A DNA stretch of 64,000 nt, from positions 310,001 to 374,000 of the forward strand of contig NZ_AUNI01000015.1 of NCBI RefSeq assembly GCF_000447795.1, given 5' to 3'. This DNA comes from Bacteriovorax sp. Seq25_V. GTDB lineage: Bacteria; Bdellovibrionota; Bacteriovoracia; Bacteriovoracales; Bacteriovoracaceae. How positions within the stretch are numbered: position 1 is the first letter of the stretch; the number at the start of each line of letters is the position of its first letter. The position numbers and the translations under genes were made by a program. Under the pieces are notes generated by a model, which saw nothing but the letters and a program-made list of their open reading frames with translations, was not told where the DNA came from and ran no database searches. Shown here piece by piece: positions 1-8,188 of this stretch.

Positions 1-1
1 C

Positions 2-1414
2 CCGCAACTTCAGCAGGCCATTAAGCTTTTGACTTTAAATCATCTTGAAATGACAGATATGATTTCAGCAGAACTTGTAGAGAACCCAGTTCTTGAAGAG
101 ATCAGTGGAAGTGATAGGAAAACTCAAGAGGATTATAGGCTTGAATCTCTTGAATCTCAAAACAGAGAATCGAGTAGTTCAGACTTTCAAGAAGACTCAT
201 TTGTTGCTTCAAAAGATGAGAGTATTGACTGGCAACAGTATGCTGATAGCTTTAATTCAACTACATATCAACAACCAAATATGGCCGCTCCTGATTTAAG
301 CGAAGATGGTCCAAATTACGAAAATATGGTTTCAAAAGGGATGACTCTTGCTGAGCATCTTGAATGGCAACTTCGTATGGAAGATCTTGAAGCAATTGAA
401 TTAGAGTGTGCACTTCAAATCATCAATAATATTAATGACGATGGATATCTTGCAACTCCATTCGACGAGATTATTGAAGAGATTGATATTTCACGTGAAG
501 AGGCTTTAGAGGTTTTAGAGATTGTTCAAAGACTTGATCCGGTAGGATGTGGTTCTGAAAATTTAACAGAGTGTCTTCTTGCACAAGCTCGTATCGCTGA
601 AGAAAGGTCACCACTACTTGAAAAAATAATTCGTAATCACTTAGTTGATTTAAAAAATAGAGATTTCAAAAAAATTGAAAAAGAGATTGGAGTATCTGAG
701 GAACAAATTGTAGAGACAGCAAAACTTCTTCATAACTTTCATCCAAAACCAGGACGACTTGTTGCGCCTGCTGAAACACATTATGTGACACCAGATGTTT
801 ATGTTGTTGAAATCGGTGGAGAGTTTGTTGTTCAGGTAAATGATGATGGCGTTCCAAGACTTAGAATTTCAAAACTATATCAAGATATGCTTAACCAGGC
901 TGAGAGCTTTAATAATAAGGAAGCAAAAGAGTTTGTTTCTGAGAAATTAAAGTCAGCTCTATGGTTAATTAAATCTATTCAAAATAGACAAAAGACTATT
1001 GAAAGAGTTGCAAAAGCAATTGTTAGACGTCAGCAACAATTTTTTAAGAAGGGGCCTAAGTGCCTTAAACCTATGGTATTGAAAGATATTGCTAATGAGA
1101 TTGGAATGCACGAGTCAACTGTTTCAAGAGTTACCTCAAATAAATACATGCACACGCCGATTGGTATGTTCGAATTGAAATACTTCTTTAGTTCTGCGAT
1201 TGGTGGAAATAACGGTGGGACAGAGGTTGTGGGTGAAGTTTTAAAACTTAAGATAAAAGAGCTAGTTGAAAACGAAAACCCTAAGAAACCTTTAAGTGAC
1301 CAAAAAATTGCCGAGGTTTTGAGTCGAGATGACGTCGAAGTTGCAAGAAGGACAGTTGCTAAGTATAGAGAAATGCTTGGGATTTTGTCATCAGCTAAAC
1401 GTAAAATAAAATAA
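2..1414 (+). CDS. rpoN: RNA polymerase sigma-54 factor RpoN (5' end outside window)
   Basis: Sigma-54 directs RNA polymerase to -24/-12 promoters that need an AAA+ activator. The frame is open from the first bases and begins with PQLQQAIKLL, typical of the glutamine-rich region I near the RpoN N-terminus, so only a short stretch is missing upstream. An acidic, low-complexity linker (region II) follows. Next come the core-binding domain (GYLATPFDEI, RLDPVGCGS), a helix-turn-helix (HESTVSRVTSNKY) and, close to the C-terminus, the RpoN box ARRTVAKYRE that reads the -24 element. The order and length fit a normal full RpoN. hpf lies 87 nt downstream on the same strand, the usual rpoN-hpf arrangement. 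A TTG at 29 could be mistaken for the start, but conserved region I residues lie upstream of it. Confidence 0.97.
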   Translation, partial: PQLQQAIKLLTLNHLEMTDMISAELVENPVLEEISGSDRKTQEDYRLESLESQNRESSSSDFQEDSFVASKDESIDWQQYADSFNSTTYQQPNMAAPDLSEDGPNYENMVSKGMTLAEHLEWQLRMEDLEAIELECALQIINNINDDGYLATPFDEIIEEIDISREEALEVLEIVQRLDPVGCGSENLTECLLAQARIAEERSPLLEKIIRNHLVDLKNRDFKKIEKEIGVSEEQIVETAKLLHNFHPKPGRLVAPAETHYVTPDVYVVEIGGEFVVQVNDDGVPRLRISKLYQDMLNQAESFNNKEAKEFVSEKLKSALWLIKSIQNRQKTIERVAKAIVRRQQQFFKKGPKCLKPMVLKDIANEIGMHESTVSRVTSNKYMHTPIGMFELKYFFSSAIGGNNGGTEVVGEVLKLKIKELVENENPKKPLSDQKIAEVLSRDDVEVARRTVAKYREMLGILSSAKRKIK

Positions 1415-1501
1415 TACAACTTTACTTAATTGGGGGATAAGAAAGTACGATAAGGAATACATACACAACAACTTTACACACAAATTTGGAGTCGGACGTT
1501 T

Positions 1502-1879
1502 ATGAAAGTTACAATCACATTTAGACACTTAGAGCATACACCTTCACTTGATGAAAGAATTCATGAGAAATCTGAAAGACTTTCAAAATACCTTGGAGGT
1601 AAATCACATATTAAATGGAGTTGTTCAGTAAAAGAAGGTGTTCACTACGCTGAAGTAGAACTTAGTGGACCAAACTATAGCTACCATGCAACAGGATCAA
1701 GTGAAAACTTATACAAGTCATTTGATATTGTTGTCGCAAAAATTGAAAGACAATTACAAAAGAGAAAAGATAAAATTACTTCCAAAAAATCACGTCCAGG
1801 ACATAAGGATTTACAGATTATGGATCCAGAAGCTGCATGGCTTGATTATGATGAAGATAATTTCGGAAATATTGCCTAA
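1502..1879 (+). CDS. hpf: Ribosome hibernation promoting factor (HPF/RaiA family)
   Basis: This is a 125-residue short-form HPF/YfiA protein that binds the 30S decoding region during slow growth and inactivates or dimerises ribosomes. The fold signature is visible from the start: MKVTITFRHLEHTPSLDERIHEKSERLSKY, then a beta strand ending HYAEVELSGPN and the second helix NLYKSFDIVVAKIERQLQKRKDK with its basic C-terminal patch. The acidic tail (residues about 105-125) is extra to the domain but lacks the dimerisation domain of long HPF. It follows rpoN, a common genetic linkage, and is closed by a strong terminator at 1896-1925. The family call is firm; whether it makes 100S dimers is unknown. 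Confidence 0.95.
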   Translation: MKVTITFRHLEHTPSLDERIHEKSERLSKYLGGKSHIKWSCSVKEGVHYAEVELSGPNYSYHATGSSENLYKSFDIVVAKIERQLQKRKDKITSKKSRPGHKDLQIMDPEAAWLDYDEDNFGNIA

Positions 1880-1895
1880 TTAAATCCAAGTTTGA

Positions 1896-1925
1896 AAAAT
1901 GGCCCTGAATAGGGCCATTTTTTTT
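1896..1925 (+). terminator. Rho-independent terminator after hpf
   Basis: A perfect 11-bp stem (AAAATGGCCCT / AGGGCCATTTT) with a GAAT loop runs straight into a T-tract. It lies 16 nt after the hpf stop codon and should end the rpoN-hpf transcript. Confidence 0.93.
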
Positions 1926-2001
1926 AACTCCTAGTACACAAAATTTAAAAGATATTTTAATTATTTGTTTATTATCTCAACAACTTTAAGATCGTGAAAT
2001 A

Positions 2002-2030
2002 TATACATTTTCTCCAAATGTCGTTATGAT
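2002..2030 (+). promoter_or_regulatory. Candidate sigma-70 promoter for the SUI1-CDF-yqaA operon
   Basis: TATACA (2002-2007, 4/6 to TTGACA) and TATGAT (2025-2030, 5/6 to TATAAT) are separated by 17 nt. The predicted start near 2037 gives a short leader that contains the TGAGGAG ribosome-binding site before the ATG at 2048. Judged by eye only. Confidence 0.5.
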
Positions 2031-2047
2031 TGCATTGAGGAGTAAGT

Positions 2048-2380
2048 ATGAGTGAAAAAGGTAGAATATTATATAGTAGTGATGGCTCGGGAGTTAATCT
2101 TGTTGAGAAAAATAAAACTCCGGCTTCGTATGCTGATGTAGTTCCAAGTCAAACAATTTTAAAACTTAGAATAGAAAAGAATGGAAGAGGTGGAAAGTCA
2201 GTCACAGTTATTTATAACTTACCAAATAATCCTCCTTTCTTTAAAGAGCTCACAAAGAAATTAAAGAATCATTGTGGAACTGGTGGAAGTTTTAAAGATA
2301 GCACTATTGAGATTCAGGGCGATCAGATGAATAAGATAAGAGAGTACTTAAAAGGACTTTCGTATCAAGTTAAGGGGTAA
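2048..2380 (+). CDS. SUI1/eIF1-like translation factor (YciH family)
   Basis: This 110-residue protein belongs to the bacterial YciH family, homologous to eukaryotic eIF1, which is proposed to influence start-codon fidelity on the 30S subunit. The conserved core is visible: LKLRIEKNGRGGKSVTVI, a helix FFKELTKKLKNHCGTGGSFKDSTIEIQG and the closing QMNKIREYL helix. The GRGGK and CGTGGS loops are the family hallmarks. A good Shine-Dalgarno (TGAGGAG) supports the ATG. The CDF exporter begins 2 nt after the stop, so the two are almost certainly co-transcribed. The physiological role of bacterial YciH is poorly defined. Confidence 0.9.
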   Translation: MSEKGRILYSSDGSGVNLVEKNKTPASYADVVPSQTILKLRIEKNGRGGKSVTVIYNLPNNPPFFKELTKKLKNHCGTGGSFKDSTIEIQGDQMNKIREYLKGLSYQVKG

Positions 2381-2382
2381 AA

Positions 2383-3321
2383 ATGGGAACTGGGCATCAT
2401 CATGGTCATGGCCATCATCATCACCATCATGGAGGAAGTGGTAATATCCTTATTGCTTTCTTCTTAAATGCATCATTTGCTGTTGTTGAGTTCATTGGTG
2501 GTTATCTTACAAACTCTGTAGCAATTTATTCAGATGCTATTCACGACCTTGGAGATAGTCTTGCTCTTTTGTTTGCATATTTCTCAGAGAAGATGGGAAA
2601 TAAGGCTCCTGATGAAAATTATACTTATGGGTATAAACGATTTTCTGTAATCTCTGCTTTAATCAATGGTGTTATTCTTCTTACAGGATCACTTTTTGTA
2701 ATCATGGAGTCGATTGAAAGAATCTCAAATCCACAACCAGTGCATCCTGAAGGAATGCTAGGTTTAGCACTTCTTGGAATTACCATTAATGGAGTAGCCG
2801 CTTTTAGACTATCTAAGGATGATGGTCTCAATCAAAGGATGGTAATGCTTCATCTTATGGAAGACATTCTTGGCTGGATTGCTGTACTTGTCGTGAGTAT
2901 CGTACTTCTATTTAAACCATGGTTTATTCTTGACTCAATTCTTTCGATTGTAATTTCTATAGTCATCTTAAGGGGAGTTTATAAGAATTTAATTGGGGTT
3001 GGGGAGATTCTTCTTCAAAAGTTTCCGAAGCACCTCGATCTTGAAAAGATATATTCTTTAATAAGGAAAATTGATTGTGTTAACGATGTACATGGAATAC
3101 AAGGATTTTCAGTTGATGAATCAAATATTTCTCTAAGTTTTCATGTTTCAGTTTCCGGGGATTTAAAAATGCTTGAAGTTGATAAAATTAAAAAAAAGAT
3201 CAAGCATATTCTCGTAAAGAACCAAATTAAATTCTCTTCGATTGAATTTGAAAGTGATGGGTATGACTGTTCAGAGAATGATGATGAACATCACGATCAC
3301 AAACATGATCATGAACACTGA
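2383..3321 (+). CDS. Cation diffusion facilitator, zinc/heavy-metal exporter with His-rich ends
   Basis: A 312-residue inner-membrane CDF antiporter (CzcD/ZitB type) exporting Zn2+ or similar divalent cations in exchange for H+. About six membrane helices are evident, with the metal-site motif SDAIHDLGDS in TM2 and a second His/Asp pair in HLMEDILG (TM5). The cytoplasmic C-terminal domain after residue 205 has the ferredoxin-like CDF form (VHGIQGFSVDESNISLSFHVSV). Ten of the first 16 residues are His, and the last 15 residues form a second His/Asp cluster, probable metal-collecting tails. The His-rich 3' end overlaps the start of the yqaA-like gene by 11 nt, so the two are translationally linked. 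Metal specificity cannot be read from sequence. Confidence 0.93.
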   Translation: MGTGHHHGHGHHHHHHGGSGNILIAFFLNASFAVVEFIGGYLTNSVAIYSDAIHDLGDSLALLFAYFSEKMGNKAPDENYTYGYKRFSVISALINGVILLTGSLFVIMESIERISNPQPVHPEGMLGLALLGITINGVAAFRLSKDDGLNQRMVMLHLMEDILGWIAVLVVSIVLLFKPWFILDSILSIVISIVILRGVYKNLIGVGEILLQKFPKHLDLEKIYSLIRKIDCVNDVHGIQGFSVDESNISLSFHVSVSGDLKMLEVDKIKKKIKHILVKNQIKFSSIEFESDGYDCSENDDEHHDHKHDHEH

Positions 3322-3736
3322 TTTGTGGTCACTATTTGCATCTAGTTTTCTTGCTGCTACTTTTCTTCCATTTTCCTCGGAAGTGCATCTTGCATATATG
3401 GCGAAGTCAATCAATTGGCAGTTGGTTTTGGTAGTTGCTACTTTAGGTAACACACTCGGTGGAATGACAAACTACTTCTTGGGCTACTATTCAAAGATTG
3501 AGTGGGCCAATAAGTATCTTAGGATAAAGAAAGAGGAAGTTGAAAAAGCTCAAAAGATGGTCCACCGTTATGGACTTATACTTTCTTTCTTTTGTTTCCT
3601 TCCAATTGTTGGTGATCCTATTGCTTTCGTCCTCGGATTAAATAAGGAAAAAACGCTTGGCGTAGTATTATTAATGGCATTAGGTAAGCTTCTTCGCTAT
3701 GGTGTAATTCTTATTATGTTTTTTTCGTTTAATTGA
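3311..3736 (+). CDS. YqaA-family (SNARE-associated/DedA-like) inner membrane protein
   Basis: The protein is about 141 residues with three to four hydrophobic segments. The ATG at 3311 was chosen because it begins MNTDLWSLFASSFLAATFLPFSSE, the usual YqaA N-terminus. An earlier in-frame start at 3242 would only read through the His-rich CDF tail out of frame. The conserved FLPFSSE and GNTLGGMTNYFLGYY segments and FLPIVGDPIAFVLG match the small YqaA branch of the DedA superfamily, proposed to act in membrane lipid or ion homeostasis. It overlaps the CDF stop by 11 nt and probably shares its mRNA. Confidence 0.87.
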   Translation: MNTDLWSLFASSFLAATFLPFSSEVHLAYMAKSINWQLVLVVATLGNTLGGMTNYFLGYYSKIEWANKYLRIKKEEVEKAQKMVHRYGLILSFFCFLPIVGDPIAFVLGLNKEKTLGVVLLMALGKLLRYGVILIMFFSFN

Positions 3737-3740
3737 TTCT

Positions 3741-3772
3741 TTAATTTCTAAATTAATAGTGCTAGAAATTAA
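3741..3772. repeat. 10-bp perfect inverted repeat before the 3775 gene
   Basis: TTAATTTCTA (3741-3750) and TAGAAATTAA (3763-3772) form a perfect inverted repeat with a 12-nt spacer. It lies 4 nt after the yqaA-like stop codon and ends 2 nt before the next ATG. It could be a weak AT-rich terminator without a T-tract, an operator, or a structure that hides the start of the downstream gene. In such AT-rich DNA, chance is also possible. Confidence 0.4.
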
Positions 3773-3774
3773 TA

Positions 3775-4128
3775 ATGGAAAAATTAATCGCAATTCTATC
3801 TCTAACATTTTCTTTATCAACTCTTGCAAGCCCGGAGAATATTTTCTGTGCTTATGAATCTGCTATGAAATATAAAGATCTCGTTGAGTTCCCAGAATTA
3901 GCGCGTGACAAGTATAAGCATTGTACGATTTCGTGCATAGTTGGAGTTGAGTGTGGTGTCACTTCGAGTGCGATCTTAGGAATGGCAAAAGAGATAGCTG
4001 ATATTTTTGGTGCAGGCACACCTGAATGGGAAGATCTCTTGGCCGATATTGTTGGATTAAGAATTTCTAGTCGAGCTGATGTTTACGATTTTGTAACATG
4101 CTCTAATGTATGTGAAATTTACTATTAA
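3775..4128 (+). CDS. Small secreted protein of unknown function, Cys-rich
   Basis: This 117-residue protein has a clean Sec signal peptide (MEKLIAILSLTFSLSTLA, cleavage near residue 19) and is probably periplasmic or exported. The mature part has six Cys residues, including a KHCTISC motif followed by a Gly/Ala-rich helix (SSAILGMAKEIADIF) and an acidic WEDLLADIVG segment. Paired cysteines suggest disulfides. I do not recognise a named family, although the HCxxSC-(x)n-KE-D pattern resembles small exported proteins seen singly in other proteobacteria. The stop interlocks (TTAA) with that of the opposing gene at 4125. Function unknown. Confidence 0.75.
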   Translation: MEKLIAILSLTFSLSTLASPENIFCAYESAMKYKDLVEFPELARDKYKHCTISCIVGVECGVTSSAILGMAKEIADIFGAGTPEWEDLLADIVGLRISSRADVYDFVTCSNVCEIYY

Positions 4129-4775
4129 AAATTAGTCGTCGGAAGAATACAATTAAAAACAACTTTGTAAGCCTGCTTTCTCTCATCTTTTGTTAGATAC
4201 TTACTAACTGTTCTCCAGATATTTAATTTGTCTTTCATCGGAAGGTGGCAAACACCAACTCCAGAGTTAATATAGCAACCAGGATGAAAATCGAGGGTGA
4301 AGTCAGTTATATAGTCACATGTCTTTTTCTTTGTTTCTTTTTGGCAATTTCCACGTACTTCACATTCGTCGATCAATCCTTTTTGAAGGCAAACCATGAC
4401 ACTATAAATCCACTGGATTCCTTTTTCTGTAAAATAATTCTTCTTAATATTTTCTAGGTAAGTCGAGCAGGTCGGGAAGGCAAGGCCTGTGAAGTAGTTT
4501 ACTCCTACTTCTGAGCAGCCATACTTCTTTTCCATGCAATTGTAGAAACCACATTGTGTGTAAGGAAGACAAACTTCATCGTCTTTTGTTTTTAAAGATA
4601 AGTGATCACTATTTTCGATTAAGCAGTTCTCATCTTCACATTCTCCAAGCGAGGCTTGAAGTCCAGGGAGATATTCAAAAAGGACTTCTTCTTGGAGTCG
4701 ATGCTTCACTTGCGCTTCAAAATCAGAGTTTGAATTTGCAAAAAGAAAGTTAACAAGAAGAAGTAGTTTAATCAT
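4125..4775 (-). CDS. Secreted cysteine-rich protein of unknown function
   Basis: A 216-residue protein with a short signal peptide (MIKLLLLVNFLFANS) and 16 Cys residues in the mature region, for example GECEDENC, CLPYTQCGFYNC and YGCSEV. Such density implies several disulfides and a periplasmic or extracellular location. No catalytic motif is evident and I recognise no family. The upstream gene on the same strand, a secreted metallopeptidase, stops 7 nt before this start, so the two are probably one transcript exported together. The C-terminus converges on the 3775 gene with a 4-nt overlap. Confidence 0.78.
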   Translation of the reverse strand: MIKLLLLVNFLFANSNSDFEAQVKHRLQEEVLFEYLPGLQASLGECEDENCLIENSDHLSLKTKDDEVCLPYTQCGFYNCMEKKYGCSEVGVNYFTGLAFPTCSTYLENIKKNYFTEKGIQWIYSVMVCLQKGLIDECEVRGNCQKETKKKTCDYITDFTLDFHPGCYINSGVGVCHLPMKDKLNIWRTVSKYLTKDERKQAYKVVFNCILPTTNF

Positions 4776-4782
4776 TTTCTAC

Positions 4783-5781
4783 CTATAGCTCCTCAAGGAA
4801 ATTTTGTTTGTATATTACATTAATGAGAATTGGATCAAAGCCATTGCGGATAAGATCTCTCGCAAGTTCTTTCACATCTCCATAATCTTTATTCTTGTTA
4901 ATATTCCAGAGTGTTTCAAAGGCAGTTTCAGCGCTTTCGTTATCGTATGCAAGATCGATGAGGTCCCATAAAAATCCAGTTACACGCCATTCGTTGCGAG
5001 GTCCTGCACAAACATCGGCCGGTATATATTCGATTGTTATCGGAGCTCTTCTCGGAACTAGGTATTCAAATTTAGCGTTGATATCTGTGATATCAATTGA
5101 AAGCCATGCTGAGAAGAAGCTTGCCCATCCTTCAGAAAGTGCAAGGGCTCCAGAGTAGCACTGGTCAATCTTATGGCTTCCTCCTCCGAAAGCTCCAATA
5201 TTTCCTTGATCATAAATTGCGTGTCCAAGTTCGTGACCAACTACATCCCAGTGATCACCTCTTGAAACGTTAACAGTATTCCAGTTATAGTAATCACCAT
5301 CGGCCGGAAATCTAAAATTAACTTTTGATGTCCAAGAGTTGATAATACCTGCTCGAGACATTTTATTAACGGCCTTCATTGCGATATCGTAAATTGCGAT
5401 AACTTGTCCCGTTGGTTCGCTAGCATTGAAAATCCAGTAATTTGTTTTTCCACACTCAACTTCACCGTGAATTTCATAAGTTTGAATATTCTTAATTTTG
5501 AAGTATCTATTATCGAGTCTTGATGTTGCAATGCCTTCAGCGCAGTTTGTTTCAAGATCAAGGTTTTCGAGAATTTCAATAGTTCCATTTTCTCGGATAA
5601 GCTTGATTAAGACCAAAGTCTCAGCCTGTGAATTAATTGTTATAAGATTTGATGATGGGTTAAGAACATGATCAAGTATTTCTAATTCTGAATACTTTGG
5701 ATTAGTAAGATCAGTTTCAGGCTCCATTGCAAAAGTGTTAATACATGCAATTAACGTCAAAATTTTTAAAAATGACTTCAT
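4783..5781 (-). CDS. Secreted zinc metallopeptidase (HELGH gluzincin-like)
   Basis: A 332-residue exported protein with a signal peptide (MKSFLKILTLIACINTFA). The zinc-binding helix is VGHELGHAIYDQ, with H183 and H187 as ligands and E184 as catalytic base. Some 30 residues later SEGWASFFS (E217) supplies a likely third ligand, the gluzincin arrangement. The N-terminal 150 residues are beta-rich, with Cys80 and Cys110 plausibly disulfide-bonded. It has a good ribosome-binding site (GAGGGAAT) and begins a two-gene unit with the Cys-rich protein. It may digest external or prey protein; that role is inference. The exact MEROPS family cannot be assigned by eye. Confidence 0.82.
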   Translation of the reverse strand: MKSFLKILTLIACINTFAMEPETDLTNPKYSELEILDHVLNPSSNLITINSQAETLVLIKLIRENGTIEILENLDLETNCAEGIATSRLDNRYFKIKNIQTYEIHGEVECGKTNYWIFNASEPTGQVIAIYDIAMKAVNKMSRAGIINSWTSKVNFRFPADGDYYNWNTVNVSRGDHWDVVGHELGHAIYDQGNIGAFGGGSHKIDQCYSGALALSEGWASFFSAWLSIDITDINAKFEYLVPRRAPITIEYIPADVCAGPRNEWRVTGFLWDLIDLAYDNESAETAFETLWNINKNKDYGDVKELARDLIRNGFDPILINVIYKQNFLEEL

Positions 5782-5884
5782 ATTCCCTCAGTGTTTTTTG
5801 TTGTGCTTTGTGTGGCATCGATTTAAACGTATAAGTAGTACATATGGCAATGATTTTTAGTTAAATTGTGATAATAAGTAAGAC

Positions 5885-6508
5885 ATGATTAGATTAATAG
5901 CCGCACTGATAATAGCATTTCAAACACTTGCAATCTCTTACGGAGAATGCGTTGCGATACCAAGTTCTAAAGTTTATATCAATCCTGATTTTACCCAACC
6001 ATTTCCAAAAACGATTTCATTTGCTTGTAAGTATGAGTGCCAGGCGGATACTCTTGAGGTGATTAATGCAACATCGACTATCAAGGTCAATAATTTCGAC
6101 GAAGAAGCAAGGAATCTTGTCTGCCAAGGAGTGATTGTTAAGAAGAGTAAATGGGGTTATGAGATGGACTCAGTAGAACCCTTCTTTATTTACGCGACGA
6201 GACTCTCAGAGATTAAAGACTTTGGTCATGGTAGAGAGATACCTGTTGATATTGATGCTTCAGCTTCGCTTAGAGAAAAACTCAATACAGACTTTAAACT
6301 AATTTCAAGTGCCTACATCACGGCGGGAAAAAATTCTCCAGAATTTCTCGAGGCAGGACTTCTTCTTGAATCAATGATTGATAATCTTCCATTGCTAGAC
6401 GAGTATTTAAGCAAGTTTAGCGCCGCTGATTATAAGGTTCCACCGGGCCTTTCAAGTGAAGGGCTACTTTATAATGTACTAATTTCTAGTGCATTTTGGC
6501 GTATTTAA
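5885..6508 (+). CDS. Exported protein of unknown function
   Basis: A 207-residue protein with a Sec signal peptide (MIRLIAALIIAFQTLAISYG) and mature Cys residues at CVAIPSS, FACKYECQ and LVCQG, suggesting two disulfides in the N-terminal half. The C-terminal half is helical and acidic. No family recognised. There is no clear Shine-Dalgarno. An extended -10 (TG-T-GATAAT, hexamer 5870-5875) would start transcription only about 3 nt before the ATG, so the mRNA may be almost leaderless. It is divergent from the metallopeptidase gene, sharing a roughly 100-nt promoter region. Confidence 0.72.
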   Translation: MIRLIAALIIAFQTLAISYGECVAIPSSKVYINPDFTQPFPKTISFACKYECQADTLEVINATSTIKVNNFDEEARNLVCQGVIVKKSKWGYEMDSVEPFFIYATRLSEIKDFGHGREIPVDIDASASLREKLNTDFKLISSAYITAGKNSPEFLEAGLLLESMIDNLPLLDEYLSKFSAADYKVPPGLSSEGLLYNVLISSAFWRI

Positions 6509-6546
6509 CGCTAGTATCTTGGCATTAAACACTTAAAGGAAAATCA

Positions 6547-8178
6547 ATGTTAAACGTCTCTAATTTATCAAAAAATCAGAGTGGAGAAACTCTCTATTCA
6601 TCTTGTTCATTCCAAATTAATCCAGGCGAAAAAGTTGGACTTGTTGGGCCAAATGGCTCTGGAAAGACAACTCTTTTTAGAATGATTATTGGTGAAGAAA
6701 AACCAGATGAAGGGCAAATCAGTTTCCCAGACAAGTTACGTTGGGCCTACTTCTCTCAGAAGGTTGGAGAGATGAAAGGTAAGACAGCTCTTCAAGAAGT
6801 TATTGAAGGTGATGCTAAAATTAAAGAGCTTCAAGAAAAGCTTCGCGAGTTTGAAGAGAAGCTGGCCGACATGGCAAATATGACAGACGATGAGATGAAT
6901 GATGTTCTTATGAAAATGGGTGACGTTCAATCTGAGTTTGAAAAGCGCGGTGGTTACGATCTTGAATCTCGTGCAGAAGAAATTCTAACAGGTCTTGGGA
7001 TCATGCCAGAAGATCATCATAAGAAAGTAGAAGACTTCTCTGGTGGTTGGAAGATGAGAATCGCGCTTGCGAAGGTTCTGGTTATAAACCCTGAAATGAT
7101 CATCATGGATGAGCCTACCAACTACCTTGATATGGAAACAATTCTTTGGCTTGAAAATTGGCTGAAAAATTATAAGGGCGCAATTTTCATGACGACCCAC
7201 GATCGTGACTTCATGAATAATGTTTGTAAAAAAATTATTGAAATCTCTCATGGGAAGATGACGACATATTCTGGAAATTATGACTGGTATCTTCAAGAAA
7301 GAGAAACTCGTCTTGTACAATTAAAAGCGCAAGCGCAAAGACAAGCTGATATGCTTGCTAAAGAAGAAGAATTCATCGCGAAATTTAAAGCAAGAGCATC
7401 TCACGCAGCTCAGGTTCAGTCTCGTGTAAAGAAGCTTGATAAGATAGATCGTATTGAAGTTCCTACTGAAGAAGAAACAATTAACTTCCAGTTCCCAACT
7501 CCTCCAAGAGGTGGTGATGACGTTATCATGCTTGAAGATCTTGCTAAGGCATGGACAAACTCTAAAGGTGAGAATATTCCTGTTTTCTCTGGACTTAAGG
7601 CAACAGTAAAAAGGCTTGATAAGATCGCTGTCGTTGGTGTTAACGGAGCAGGGAAGTCGACTCTTTTAAAGTGTATTACTCAACATACTGAACCAACTTC
7701 TGGACAAGTGAAGGTAGGGCCGAGTATCAAGATTGGTTACTTTAGTCAGTACTCTCTTGATGTTCTTGAACCTGAAAATAGTGTTTTTGATGAAGTTCGA
7801 AAAGGACTTGGAGAGGCGAGTGATGGATACGTTAGAAATCTTCTTGCAGCTTTCCTTTTCAGAGGTAATGACGTTGATAAGAAAGTTAAGTATCTTTCAG
7901 GTGGAGAGAAATCTCGTCTTGTAATGGCCGTGCTACTTTCTCAAAATAATAATTGTCTTATACTTGATGAGCCTACCAACCACCTTGATATCAAATCTCG
8001 TGAGGTTCTTCTTGAAGCTCTTAAGGCATACGAAGGAACAATTCTTTTCGTATCCCACGATAGACACTTTTTAACAGAACTATCTGCCAAGGTATTTGAA
8101 GTTGACCATGGTCAAGTTCTTATCTATCCAGGAAACTACAAATATTACTGCGATAAGAAAGCGGGTTTAATTAATTAA
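6547..8178 (+). CDS. ABC-F family ATPase (ribosome-associated)
   Basis: A 543-residue ABC-F protein with two ATPase domains and no membrane domain. Walker A motifs are GPNGSGKT (from residue 35) and GVNGAGKS (about 365). ABC signatures are FSGGWKMR and LSGGEKSR. Walker B/switch regions are MDEPTNYLD and LDEPTNHLD, the latter invariant in ABC-F. A charged linker (residues about 240-310, rich in Lys/Glu/Gln) is the P-site tRNA interaction motif region. ABC-F proteins bind the ribosomal E site and relieve stalled elongation or protect from antibiotics. Length and lack of a C-terminal coiled coil place it nearer YbiT/EttA than Uup. It has a good Shine-Dalgarno (AAAGGA). Confidence 0.95.
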   Translation: MLNVSNLSKNQSGETLYSSCSFQINPGEKVGLVGPNGSGKTTLFRMIIGEEKPDEGQISFPDKLRWAYFSQKVGEMKGKTALQEVIEGDAKIKELQEKLREFEEKLADMANMTDDEMNDVLMKMGDVQSEFEKRGGYDLESRAEEILTGLGIMPEDHHKKVEDFSGGWKMRIALAKVLVINPEMIIMDEPTNYLDMETILWLENWLKNYKGAIFMTTHDRDFMNNVCKKIIEISHGKMTTYSGNYDWYLQERETRLVQLKAQAQRQADMLAKEEEFIAKFKARASHAAQVQSRVKKLDKIDRIEVPTEEETINFQFPTPPRGGDDVIMLEDLAKAWTNSKGENIPVFSGLKATVKRLDKIAVVGVNGAGKSTLLKCITQHTEPTSGQVKVGPSIKIGYFSQYSLDVLEPENSVFDEVRKGLGEASDGYVRNLLAAFLFRGNDVDKKVKYLSGGEKSRLVMAVLLSQNNNCLILDEPTNHLDIKSREVLLEALKAYEGTILFVSHDRHFLTELSAKVFEVDHGQVLIYPGNYKYYCDKKAGLIN

Positions 8179-8188
8179 AGGTTGTACT

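Noticed and set aside
1030-1419. Open frame of 129 codons opposite rpoN
   Set aside because: It is antisense to the conserved DNA-binding end of rpoN and looks like a shadow; no protein features.
3242-3310. Earlier in-frame start for the YqaA-like protein
   Set aside because: The extra 23 residues are the CDF His-rich tail read in another frame (Met/Ile/Thr-rich) and break the known YqaA N-terminus.
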